DNA from: Streptomyces sp. ST2-7A
Lineage (GTDB): Bacteria > Actinomycetota > Actinomycetes > Streptomycetales > Streptomycetaceae
Reading direction: 5' to 3'
Assembly: GCF_021390475.1 (NCBI RefSeq)
Contig: NZ_JAJUWS010000001.1
Coordinates: 248,001 to 312,000, forward strand
DNA: 64,000 bases
Positions 23,131-30,672 of this stretch are shown piece after piece. Each line of letters begins with the position of its first letter. The first letter of the stretch is position 1. The notes under the pieces are model-generated. The model searched no databases. It saw only the letters and a program-made list of their open reading frames with translations, and was not told the origin of the DNA. Position numbers and translations under genes: made by a program.

Positions 23131-24812
23131 CCAAGAGCGCGACAGAAGTCCCCCAGGCCCCGCCGGAAACAGCTCCGGCACCCGAGACCTCCACCACGAC
23201 ATCCGACACCACCAGTCCGGCCGCTGCCGCGAAGCCGGGGGTGCGGCACACCCCCGGAGGCCTTCCAGCGGTGCCGGTGGCGGTCAACGCCGCGAACACC
23301 GTGATCGGCGGCCTGTCGGCGGCGGTGTTGGCGGTGGGGCCGGGCCTGGTGGCAGCGTCCGCCGCCGGGGCGTTGGCGACCGCCGGGGGTGCCGCCCTGG
23401 TCCGCCGGACTCGCCGGGGCCGCACCAACAAGGCCGGTGCCGATCGTCTCGGTGGCGGCCGGGGAGGCGCGGGGCATCGGGCGCCGGGCGCCACCTCGAA
23501 TCGGCTGCGCTCCGGGTCCCGAGGCTCCGGGTCCTCCGGTGGCGGTCGGGCCGGAGCGGGCCGTGCCCGCGGTTCCCTGCGGGGCGGCCGGGGCGACGGT
23601 TCCCGCAGCACGCTCGGGGCCGCGTCCCCGGCCGCATCCGGCCGGGCCGTGCGGCCCGGCGGCGGACGCGGCGGGCGGTCGGGAGCGGCCGGTGTGTCGG
23701 TGCCGGCCTCCCGGCGCGGTCCCTCGGTCTCCCCCGGCTCGACCGCCCGTGCCGGGGGTGGTGGCTCCCGGTCCGGTGGCGGTGGGCACCGCGCGGCATC
23801 GGGGCCGTTGTCGCAGGTGCGGCGGTTGCGGCGGGAGCGGGCCGGAGTCGACCGGGCCGGTGCCCGGCAGCAGCTCGCCGCGCAGCGCCGTCGGGTGGCC
23901 GATGACCGCCGGGCGCTCAAGGCCGCCCGGCACCGGGCCCGCTCGGTGCGGCTGGGCAAGGCCGTCCACCACGGCGGCGCGGCGGGCAGGGCGGCCCGGG
24001 CGTTGCAGGCGGCGCGGTTGTCCGGGCGCGAGCGTCGGGACCGTCGCGCCGACGCGCGGGTGGCCGCCGCCCGGCAGCTGGTGCGCTGTGCGGCGGCCCG
24101 ACGCCGGATGCGCAAGCGGCTGGTGGCTTCCTGGCTGCGCTACCGGGCCCGCACCCTGGCCGCCGCTGGTCTGGCCCTGCCCTTCGGGGTGCTGGGCCTG
24201 GTCACAACGCCGCTGGGCCGTCGTCTGGGCTGGGTCTGGTTGCAGTACCCGGGACGCCGTCTGTACCGGCGGCTGACCACCGGTGCCCATGACGCCCACC
24301 TGCAACGTGCCCTCGCGGTGCGCGAGCGGGCCGTGAACGAGTCCCGCGCGAGCACCGGTCCGAACGCCGAAGAGATCGCCGACCGGGTGCCGCGCGCCCC
24401 GCGTCACCACACCACCTCGATCAAGGGAGCAGACGTGTCGGAGAGCACCGAGAACAGCGGGCCGGGGTTCCTGTTCGACGAGTCGGCGAGCGCCATGGAG
24501 AGCGCCGCCCAGGCGTACGAGCCCGACGGGATGATGCACGTCCTGGCGACCTGTGAGGCCATGCCCACCGCCTTGCAGTCGGTGGCCAACACCTTCCAGA
24601 TCCTCGCCGAGCGCGCCGACTCCGAGTTCCCCCTGGAGAAGGAGGTCGGGGAGGCGCTGACGGAGGTCTACACCCACCTGATGCTCGCGGTCAGCGCGGC
24701 CGGGGAGGTTGCCACCACCTTCCGCACTGTCCACGAGCAGGACATCCGTCGCCACGAGGACCCCCGCAACAACGCCGAGCACAAGTGGGACACCACCAAC
24801 AACCAGCCCTGA
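23127..24812 (+). CDS. Gly/Arg-rich membrane protein of the transfer region (Spd-like)
   Basis: A 561-aa protein with an unusual layout. Residues 1-45 are Pro/Thr-rich. Hydrophobic residues 47-92 could make two membrane helices. Residues 95-245 are very rich in Gly, Arg and Ser. A basic helical part follows (about 250-345), then another membrane hairpin (LAAAGLALPFGVLGLVTTPLG, about 347-367). The C-terminal 125 residues are acidic and helical and resemble an independent domain; an in-frame GTG at 24435 with GGGAG upstream could yield that domain alone. The ATG overlaps the previous stop. A spread or DNA-associated function is inferred from context only. Confidence 0.75.
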   Translation: MTKSATEVPQAPPETAPAPETSTTTSDTTSPAAAAKPGVRHTPGGLPAVPVAVNAANTVIGGLSAAVLAVGPGLVAASAAGALATAGGAALVRRTRRGRTNKAGADRLGGGRGGAGHRAPGATSNRLRSGSRGSGSSGGGRAGAGRARGSLRGGRGDGSRSTLGAASPAASGRAVRPGGGRGGRSGAAGVSVPASRRGPSVSPGSTARAGGGGSRSGGGGHRAASGPLSQVRRLRRERAGVDRAGARQQLAAQRRRVADDRRALKAARHRARSVRLGKAVHHGGAAGRAARALQAARLSGRERRDRRADARVAAARQLVRCAAARRRMRKRLVASWLRYRARTLAAAGLALPFGVLGLVTTPLGRRLGWVWLQYPGRRLYRRLTTGAHDAHLQRALAVRERAVNESRASTGPNAEEIADRVPRAPRHHTTSIKGADVSESTENSGPGFLFDESASAMESAAQAYEPDGMMHVLATCEAMPTALQSVANTFQILAERADSEFPLEKEVGEALTEVYTHLMLAVSAAGEVATTFRTVHEQDIRRHEDPRNNAEHKWDTTNNQP

Positions 24813-24835
24813 CCAAACGCCACCCACCCACGGGT

Positions 24836-24870
24836 GAGGGGCGGTTCCGAAGCCTTCGGAACCGCCCCTC
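24836..24870 (+). terminator. Strong hairpin before the translocase gene
   Basis: GAGGGGCGGTTCCGAA pairs with TTCGGAACCGCCCCTC in a 16-bp stem with a minimal loop. It lies between the membrane-protein gene and the translocase gene, so the latter probably has its own promoter or is reached by read-through. Confidence 0.75.
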
Positions 24871-24912
24871 GCCCGTTTCCTCCCGCCCTCTTTCCCCGGT
24901 TCTGGAGCCGTG

Positions 24913-27153
24913 ATGAGCGAGCACCACCGACTCAACCTGACCAACCTTCCCGACGAGCCCACCGACAAGAAGCGCCGTGGCGGTGGCCGCCGCTCCCCGC
25001 AGGCACCGCCGATCGACTGGGCCGCGCCGCATGGCCCGGTCTCCGGGGCGTTGTCGGTGACCACCGGGGCCGGGGCCGCCGCCCTGCTGGGGGCGGCCGT
25101 CGGCGCCCCGCCGGTGCTGCCGCTGGCCGTCGGCGCGGCCGGGGCAATCGGCCACGGCATCGGGCACTCGCTGTTCCGGCGACTGACCGCCCGCACCCTG
25201 GCCACCCGCACCGCGTCCTGGCTGCTGGCCGGGGGCTGGACCGCCTGGGCGATGGCCACCGGCCCGCTGTCCTGGGCGGCGGCCGGGTCCCTGACCGTGC
25301 TCGGGGTCGGGGTGGCCGCCGCGGCCTCCAACGCTGCCGTCTTCGAGGAGGCCGCCGAGGCCGAGCGGCTGACCGCCGACGCCCGCCGGGCCGCCGCCGA
25401 ACTGTCCGCCGAACGCCGGTCCATCGCCACCGAGTGGGAGGAGCGCATCTCCCGGGTGTGCCGCATCCCGGTGCGGGTCTTCGCCGTCGAGCACTGGGCT
25501 TCGGGCGCCGGGTACTCCATCGCGGCCGAGCTGCCCGGCGGCGGCGCGACCTGGGACCAGATCGCCCGTTCCGCCCGCGCCCTGGCCACCGACGCCCGCC
25601 TTCCCCTGGGCTGCACCGTCGGCGTCGAGGAGGGCGACCTGCAAGGCCGCGTCGTGCTGGACGTGGCGACCCGCAACGTCATGCGCGAGACCATCGACTA
25701 CCCCCGCGACCACACCCCCCTGTCGATCCTCACCGGGATCCCGTGGGGCGTGCGGCCCACCGGCGAGCCGATCGAGGTGTTCCTGCGCGAGGCGTGCGCG
25801 TTGATCCTGGGTCCGCCCGGCTCGGGGAAGTCCACCTTCATGGACGCCGTGATCGCCGGATTCGACCGCTGCGTCGACGTACTGACCTGGGTCATCGACC
25901 TGAAGGCCGGAGCGGTCGGCATCCCTTGGACCCGCCCCTGGCTCGAAGCAGAAGGCCGCGTCGATCCGCTGCCGGGCACCGAGCCGGCCCCGAAGGGCAC
26001 CCGACCGGGCATCGACTGGCTGGCCTCCACTCCGGCCGAGGCCGTGCTGATGCTGGACGCGCTGCTGGCGGTCAACGCCGCCCGCCAACAGGCGTACCAA
26101 CGGTTGATGGCCGAGCACGACACCACGTTGCTGCCCATCGGCCCCGACCTCCCGCAGATCATGCTGATCGTGGACGAGGGTGCCGAGGCCCTGACCGCCA
26201 CTCACAAGGACCCCGCCCGCAAGGCGGTCGGGGACAAGCTGCGGCAGGTCATGCGCACCACCCGCGCCATGGGGGCGCGGTGCGTGCTGACCGCAGTGGA
26301 CGGCAACGTCTCCGCGATCGGCGACACCCAGGTCCGCAAGTTCTCCCCCGTCGGCGTCGCGCTGACCTCCGGCGAATCGGTGGGCAACAACCTCGGCAAG
26401 CTCTTCCCCCGCACCCGCATCGACACCGCCCAGCTCACCGCCAAGGGGGCCGGGGTCATCGGTGACGCCGGGGCCGAGGGCTTCGCCCCCACTCCCTTCA
26501 AGGGCTGGAAGACCGGCCCGGCCATGGTCCGCGCCGTCATCCTGGCCACCAACCACACCCGGCCCGCCCTCGACCGGGTGTCCGCCGAAGCGGCCGGGGC
26601 CGCCTACTCCGAGCGTTGGTCGGAGGCGCGCGCCGGATGGCTGTGGAACACCTCCGGTCCCGACCGCCCGGCCACCGCACCGGCCCCGCCAGGCGCCCGG
26701 CCGGACGCCGGGCGGCCCGGGGTGCCGGGGTTGAACCTGTCCTACAAGCGCCGTGAGGCCCCGGCCGAGAACATCGACGCGGACGCCATGGCGGCCCGGC
26801 TGATGGAACAGATCGACCGGGAATTCGGCACCACCACCGAACCCACCCGGCCCGCACCGGCCGCACCCGGCCCCGGGCTGAACCTCTCCTACAAGCGGGA
26901 GCGGAACGAGGAGACCGGGCCCTCCCCCGAGCCCGACGCGCGCCGGGCCGCCTTGGACCTCCTGCACGCCGCCGGCCCCCGGGGCACCGGCGCCTCCGCC
27001 ATGGAACGGGAGTTGAAGCCGCGGTTCGGCACCAGCCGACAGACCATCGTCGGCTGGCTCAAGGAATGGGCCGAGGACGGCACCGCCGTACGGGTCGGAA
27101 GCGGCACCAAGACGCGCTACGTCCACCGCGTCCACACCCCCGAAGAACCCTGA
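24913..27153 (+). CDS. FtsK/SpoIIIE-type DNA translocase (TraB/TraSA-like transfer protein)
   Basis: The 746-aa protein is the motor for conjugative DNA transfer. Its N-terminal part (residues 40-145) is hydrophobic with several membrane segments. The FtsK motor domain has Walker A GPPGSGKS (300-307) and Walker B MLIVDEGAE (417-425). The C-terminus (about 675-746) is a winged-helix domain (RRAALDLLHAAGPRGTGAS, then FGTSRQTIVGWLKEWAEDG). In Streptomyces plasmids this kind of domain reads 8-bp repeats at the transfer locus clt and moves double-stranded DNA. ATG at 24913 has GGAG five bases upstream. A dense repeat array begins 10 bp after its stop. Confidence 0.93.
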   Translation: MSEHHRLNLTNLPDEPTDKKRRGGGRRSPQAPPIDWAAPHGPVSGALSVTTGAGAAALLGAAVGAPPVLPLAVGAAGAIGHGIGHSLFRRLTARTLATRTASWLLAGGWTAWAMATGPLSWAAAGSLTVLGVGVAAAASNAAVFEEAAEAERLTADARRAAAELSAERRSIATEWEERISRVCRIPVRVFAVEHWASGAGYSIAAELPGGGATWDQIARSARALATDARLPLGCTVGVEEGDLQGRVVLDVATRNVMRETIDYPRDHTPLSILTGIPWGVRPTGEPIEVFLREACALILGPPGSGKSTFMDAVIAGFDRCVDVLTWVIDLKAGAVGIPWTRPWLEAEGRVDPLPGTEPAPKGTRPGIDWLASTPAEAVLMLDALLAVNAARQQAYQRLMAEHDTTLLPIGPDLPQIMLIVDEGAEALTATHKDPARKAVGDKLRQVMRTTRAMGARCVLTAVDGNVSAIGDTQVRKFSPVGVALTSGESVGNNLGKLFPRTRIDTAQLTAKGAGVIGDAGAEGFAPTPFKGWKTGPAMVRAVILATNHTRPALDRVSAEAAGAAYSERWSEARAGWLWNTSGPDRPATAPAPPGARPDAGRPGVPGLNLSYKRREAPAENIDADAMAARLMEQIDREFGTTTEPTRPAPAAPGPGLNLSYKRERNEETGPSPEPDARRAALDLLHAAGPRGTGASAMERELKPRFGTSRQTIVGWLKEWAEDGTAVRVGSGTKTRYVHRVHTPEEP

Positions 27154-27163
27154 CCCACCCGCA

Positions 27164-27311
27164 CCTTGTCGCCTGTCACCCCTCCCCCGCGACCCACCCC
27201 CACAGGCCCCGTACACCCCCGGAAACCGCCTGTGACCAGGCACGCGACAAGCGACAAGACAAGACAGGCGACAAGGCGCACGACAAGCAGGACGACAAGA
27301 CACGCGACAAG
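27164..27311. repeat. 12-bp-periodic CGACAAG repeat array (candidate clt transfer locus)
   Basis: CGACAAG starts at 27245, 27269, 27281, 27293 and 27305, with a one-mismatch copy at 27257: a strict 12-bp period. An additional copy starts at 27252. The 14-mer GACAGGCGACAAGG at 27263-27276 has an exact inverted copy at 27164-27177, just after the translocase stop. Related plasmids keep their TraB recognition repeats at or beside the 3' end of traB. I therefore propose this as the transfer locus; an alternative is a coding DKxx repeat. Confidence 0.7.
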
Positions 27312-27323
27312 CAGGAGCCCCCC

Positions 27324-27530
27324 GTGCCCGCTTCCGAACGCATCAGCCTCATGGCCGCCGGAGAACTCCGCGACGCCCTGACCGCCCACCGCAACGGCGA
27401 CCAGGCCGCCGCCGTCGCCGCCCTCATGAGCATCGACCCCGACTCCTGGGCCGCCATCGAACGACGCCTCGCGGCCATGGGCGGCACCGTCACCGAGCTG
27501 CTGCCCGACACCCACCGACCCACCCGCTGA
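27324..27530 (+). CDS. Small protein, 68 aa
   Basis: GTG at 27324 with GGAG six bases upstream. The protein (VPASERISLMAAGELRDALTAHRNGD..., then ALMSIDPDSWAAIERRLAAMGGTVTELL) looks like a compact helical domain. The open frame continues upstream through the CGACAAG array, where it would encode DKxx repeats, so a longer product cannot be excluded. No family recognised. It lies between the translocase and replication genes. Confidence 0.65.
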   Translation: MPASERISLMAAGELRDALTAHRNGDQAAAVAALMSIDPDSWAAIERRLAAMGGTVTELLPDTHRPTR

Positions 27531-27550
27531 CCCGGAAAGAGAAACCACCC

Positions 27551-27718
27551 ATGACCGAGATCTGCGAGCCCGAGTTCATCGACGGCACCCCCTACGGCTG
27601 CGGCGCCTGCGAGGAATGCCACCAGGACGAGTACGACGCCATCGAGGCCGACGTCGAGATGGGCGTCATCACCCACGCCGAAGCCCTCGACCTCCACCAC
27701 CGCAACGGCGCTCTCTGA
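27551..27718 (+). CDS. Small cysteine-rich protein, 55 aa
   Basis: A short ATG frame that starts MTEICEPEFIDGTPYG and has a tight cysteine cluster C17-x2-C20-x2-C23-H, with C5 also present, then an acidic helix (YDAIEADVEMGVITHAEALDLHHRN). This pattern suits a small zinc-binding protein. GGAAAGAG lies 9-10 bases before the start. It starts 20 bp after the previous gene and is followed by a strong hairpin. Small Cys-rich proteins next to prim-pol genes are common in these elements. Confidence 0.72.
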   Translation: MTEICEPEFIDGTPYGCGACEECHQDEYDAIEADVEMGVITHAEALDLHHRNGAL

Positions 27719-27732
27719 CCCGCACCACACAC

Positions 27733-27772
27733 GAGGGCGGCCCCCTCTCGCCAAAGAACCGGGGCCGCCCTC
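27733..27772 (+). terminator. Hairpin before the primase-polymerase gene
   Basis: GAGGGCGGCCCC pairs with GGGGCCGCCCTC in a perfect 12-bp stem with a 16-nt loop. It closes the small-gene unit 14 bp after the stop of the 55-aa gene. Confidence 0.7.
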
Positions 27773-27812
27773 ACTCCCCAGTCACCAACAGACCCAAGGA
27801 GGTCTCTCCAGC

Positions 27813-28727
27813 ATGACCCATGACCCCCGTTCCGCGCTGCTGTGCGCCGCTGTGGAGGCGGCCGAACGTGGCTGGCCGGTCTTCCCGCTGCGGCCGGGCA
27901 CCAAGCGCCCGGCCCTGCACCGGGAGGACCGCTGCCCCGCAACCGGCCCCTGTGCGGCCGGGCACCTGAAGTGGGAACAGCGCGCCACCACCGACCCCGA
28001 GCGCATCCGCGCCGCCTGGTCGATCCGCCCGTTCAACGTCGGCATCGCCACCGGCCCGGCCGGACTGGTCGTCATCGACCTGGACCGGCCGAAGAACGGA
28101 TCGGACACGCCTTGCGGCGTGACGACCTTTCGGGCGCTCTGCGAGCGCGCCGGACAGCCCGTCCCGGCCACCCGCCGCATCCGGACCGCGAATGGTGGGG
28201 AGCACCTGTACTTCACCGCCCCCGAGGGAGCCCGGTTGGGCAACACCGCCCGACGCCTGGGGCCCGGGATCGACACCCGCGCCCACGGGGGCTACGTGGT
28301 GGCGCCCGGCAGCGCCCTGCCCACCGGCGCCTACGAGGTCATCGACCCCGCCCCGGTCGCTCCACTGCCCCGATGGCTGCACGAGGCTCTGAACACCCCC
28401 CGCACGTCCTCCTGGGCCCCGGCCGTGCCGGTGGCCCTCCCCGGGCCGGGAAGTGGTCGGCGGGCGGCGTACGTGGCCGCCGCGCTGCGCAACGAGACCA
28501 CCGGCGTGGCCGCCGCCCCGGAAGGCACCCGTAACCGGGCGTTGCTGCGGGCCGCCCGGGCATTGGGTCGGCTGGTCGCCACCGGCGAGCTGACCCGATC
28601 GGTGGTCGAGGAGGCTCTTAAGGCAGCGGGGATGGCGGCGGGACTGCGCGAGAGCGAGTGCACCCCGGTGATCACCAGCGCGCTGAACTGGTCGATCACC
28701 CACAACACCCCCGGGCGGGCCGCATGA
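27813..28727 (+). CDS. Bifunctional primase-polymerase (prim-pol) domain protein
   Basis: A 304-aa protein with an N-terminal archaeo-eukaryotic-type prim-pol domain. Key features are GWPVFPLRPGTKRPAL (about 20-35), the catalytic D89-L-D91 in VVIDLDRPK, the GGEHLYF strand with its conserved His, and GIDTRAHGGYVVAPGS. The C-terminal third is helical. Proteins of this type replace RepSA in one class of AICE and start replication of the excised circle. AAGGAGG before the ATG is near-consensus. It overlaps the next gene by four bases and is probably expressed with the following ATPase. Confidence 0.92.
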   Translation: MTHDPRSALLCAAVEAAERGWPVFPLRPGTKRPALHREDRCPATGPCAAGHLKWEQRATTDPERIRAAWSIRPFNVGIATGPAGLVVIDLDRPKNGSDTPCGVTTFRALCERAGQPVPATRRIRTANGGEHLYFTAPEGARLGNTARRLGPGIDTRAHGGYVVAPGSALPTGAYEVIDPAPVAPLPRWLHEALNTPRTSSWAPAVPVALPGPGSGRRAAYVAAALRNETTGVAAAPEGTRNRALLRAARALGRLVATGELTRSVVEEALKAAGMAAGLRESECTPVITSALNWSITHNTPGRAA

Positions 28728-29083
28728 CCGTCCCCGCCCCCCGCTCCCTTAACAGCCCCTCCGCACCCACCGAGCGGCCCGACCACGCCCGAGAGCATCG
28801 GCCCCCGGTGCCGGTGGGCGGCCGACAGGTCGTCGCCCGAAGGGCGCCCGAAGAAGGCTCGAACCCGCACCCGCCCACCGGACGGTTCCCCGTGGCGTGG
28901 CTGCACATCGTCGCCCCCGGACGCGGCACCACCCCGACCGCGAGCAGCTGGTGCGAGTGCGGGCACCGGGCCCGCGCGGTCGGCCGGGCCCGGGTGCTCG
29001 TCCTGATCGACACCCACCGGACGCACCGGGAGTTCTGCCCGCTGCGCACCACCACGACGAACGAGAGGAGGTCGGCCGCATGA
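28724..29083 (+). CDS. Small element protein with Cys/His cluster, 119 aa
   Basis: The first 50 residues are Pro/Arg-rich and look disordered. The C-terminal half has a compact segment, SSWCECGHRARAVGRARV..., with DTHRTHREFCPL, holding Cys-x-Cys, two His and a final Cys, suggesting a zinc-binding fold. It overlaps the prim-pol stop and the ATPase start by four bases each, so the three genes form one translation-coupled replication operon. No family recognised. Confidence 0.75.
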   Translation: MTVPAPRSLNSPSAPTERPDHAREHRPPVPVGGRQVVARRAPEEGSNPHPPTGRFPVAWLHIVAPGRGTTPTASSWCECGHRARAVGRARVLVLIDTHRTHREFCPLRTTTTNERRSAA

Positions 29084-30303
29084 GCACCGAACCGATCGAC
29101 GGCGCGACCCTGCTGGACGAGGTGGAAGCCTTCCACCGCCGCTTCAACGCCTTCCCCACCGAGGCCGCCTACGTCGCAGTGGCCCTGTGGGACGCCCACA
29201 CCCACCTCCTCGACTGCTTCGACTCCACCCCCCGCCTGGCGTTCCTCTCCCCCGAACCGGGGTCGGGGAAGACCCGGGCCCTGGAGGTGTGCAGCACTCT
29301 GGTTCGCCGTCCCATGCACGCGGTGAACGCCTCCCCCGCCGCCCTGTTCCGGGCCGTGGCCGACACCGCCGGACGGCCGGTCGTCCTCTTCGACGAGATC
29401 GACACCGTCTTCGGGCCGAAGACGGCCAAGGACAACGAGGACCTGCGGGGGCTGCTCAACGCCGGGCACCGCCGCTCCGGGGTCTCCTACCGGTGCGTGG
29501 GCGACGGCAACACCCAAACCGTGGTGGCCTTCCCGGCGTACTCCGCGGTGGCGCTGGCCGGGCTCGGTGGCCTGCCGGACACCATCATGGCCCGCTCCAT
29601 CGTCATCCGGATGCGGCGCCGGGCCCGCAACGAGCGCGTGGAGCCCTACCGTCACCGCATCCACGAACCGCAGGGTCACGCGCTGCGTGATCGGCTCGCG
29701 CTCTGGGCCGATCAGGTCCGTGAGCGGGTCGACGGGGTGTTCCCCGAGATGCCCGAGGGCATCACCGACCGCCCCGCCGATGTGTGGGAGCCGCTGCTCG
29801 CCGTCGCGGACGCGGCCGGGGGCGCCTGGCCCGAACGCGCCCGGGCCGCGTGCGTCGAGCTGGTCAACGCCGTGGCGGACGACGACCGGGCCTCCCTGGG
29901 CGTGCGGCTACTCACCGATCTGCGGGACGTCATCTTCCCCGGGGAGACGGCCGTCTCCAGCGTCGAGATCCTTCACCTGCTCAACGCGATGGAAGAGGCC
30001 CCCTGGGGCGACCTCGACGGCCGGGCTCTCACCCCGCGGGCCCTGTCGAAGATGCTGCGCGAGTACGTGACCGCCGCGGGGAAGCCCATCGCGCCGCGCC
30101 CGCTGCGCATCGGCGGCCAGGTCGTCAAGGGCTACCACCGCGATGACCTCACCGACGCCTGGAACCGCTACTGCCCCCCACCCCCCGAAACATCGGTAAC
30201 ACCGGTTACAACCACCCCCACACCGCTCCCCACCTGCGGTGACGAGGTAACCGGACCCGGGGCCGGTAACCGATACGCACCGGTCACAGTCGATGCCCCG
30301 TAA
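29080..30303 (+). CDS. DUF3631-type ATPase, probable replication protein
   Basis: The 407-aa protein has a P-loop ATPase domain with Walker A PEPGSGKT (58-65) and Walker B VVLFDEID (D105-E106), then PGGLPDTIMARSIVIRMRRRA-like sensor sequence (LPDTIMARSIVIRM visible at about 167-180). The C-terminal part fits DUF3631 (VWEPLLAVADAAGGAWPERAR, LNAMEEAPWGDLDGRALTPRALSKML). Such proteins work with prim-pol as the replicative helicase or origin-processing enzyme of plasmids and AICEs. The tail (residues 375-407) is Thr/Pro-rich because the DNA there contains GTAACC repeats. ATG has GGAGG upstream. Confidence 0.85.
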   Translation: MSTEPIDGATLLDEVEAFHRRFNAFPTEAAYVAVALWDAHTHLLDCFDSTPRLAFLSPEPGSGKTRALEVCSTLVRRPMHAVNASPAALFRAVADTAGRPVVLFDEIDTVFGPKTAKDNEDLRGLLNAGHRRSGVSYRCVGDGNTQTVVAFPAYSAVALAGLGGLPDTIMARSIVIRMRRRARNERVEPYRHRIHEPQGHALRDRLALWADQVRERVDGVFPEMPEGITDRPADVWEPLLAVADAAGGAWPERARAACVELVNAVADDDRASLGVRLLTDLRDVIFPGETAVSSVEILHLLNAMEEAPWGDLDGRALTPRALSKMLREYVTAAGKPIAPRPLRIGGQVVKGYHRDDLTDAWNRYCPPPPETSVTPVTTTPTPLPTCGDEVTGPGAGNRYAPVTVDAP

Positions 30304-30389
30304 TCCGAGCCGTATCGGTTACATCCACCCTCCGGTTACGCCGGAAACCCCCTCCCACCTGCGGTGTAACCGAAACAACCGATGTAACC
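30195..30389. repeat. Cluster of GTAACC/GGTTAC boxes (candidate replication origin)
   Basis: GTAACC or its complement occurs at 30195 (GGTAAC), 30204, 30246, 30265, 30317, 30334, 30366 and 30384, in both orientations, within 195 bp. The segment ACCTGCGGTG also occurs twice beside them. The cluster covers the last 110 bp of the ATPase gene and the whole gap to the excisionase gene. It may be iterons for the replication proteins or binding sites that control xis-int. Confidence 0.7.
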
Positions 30390-30418
30390 GACTTCTCCGG
30401 CCGAAGGAGTGCCCCACC

Positions 30419-30610
30419 GTGGCCCGCACCGAGATGCTCAAGCTCCCGGATGTGCTCGCCGAAATCGGCATGAGCCGCGCCGCCTTCTACCGCATGAGGG
30501 CTCGAGGGAAGGCCCCCAAGCTCATCAAGCTCCCCAACGGTCAGCTCCGCTGTCGCCGGCACGACCTGGAGCAGTGGTTGGAAAGCCACGAACAGACCGC
30601 AGCCGCCTGA
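30419..30610 (+). CDS. xis: Excisionase (helix-turn-helix, Xis)
   Basis: A 63-aa protein with a MerR-like winged helix (LKLPDVLAEIGMSRAAFYRMRARG, then KAPKLIKLPNGQLRCRRHDLEQWLESH). This is the usual form of AICE excisionases, which bend DNA and steer the integrase to excision. GTG at 30419 is preceded by AAGGAG with suitable spacing. It lies just upstream of the integrase gene, the standard xis-int order. A hairpin separates the two. Confidence 0.9.
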   Translation: MARTEMLKLPDVLAEIGMSRAAFYRMRARGKAPKLIKLPNGQLRCRRHDLEQWLESHEQTAAA

Positions 30611-30625
30611 CCACACCGCACCACC

Positions 30626-30655
30626 GAGGGGCCCGTCCGTACCGACGGGCCCCTC
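30626..30655 (+). terminator. Hairpin between xis and int
   Basis: GAGGGGCCCGTC and GACGGGCCCCTC form a perfect 12-bp stem around a 6-nt loop, ending 17 bases before the integrase start. It could attenuate int relative to xis. Confidence 0.7.
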
Positions 30656-30672
30656 ATCCATGAGGAGACCTG

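Noticed and set aside
27526..27540. A single GACCCGGA (the pSVH1 TraB repeat) near the proposed transfer locus
   Set aside because: Only one copy is present within the intergenic sequence and such an 8-mer is expected by chance in this GC-rich DNA; the CGACAAG array is far better supported.
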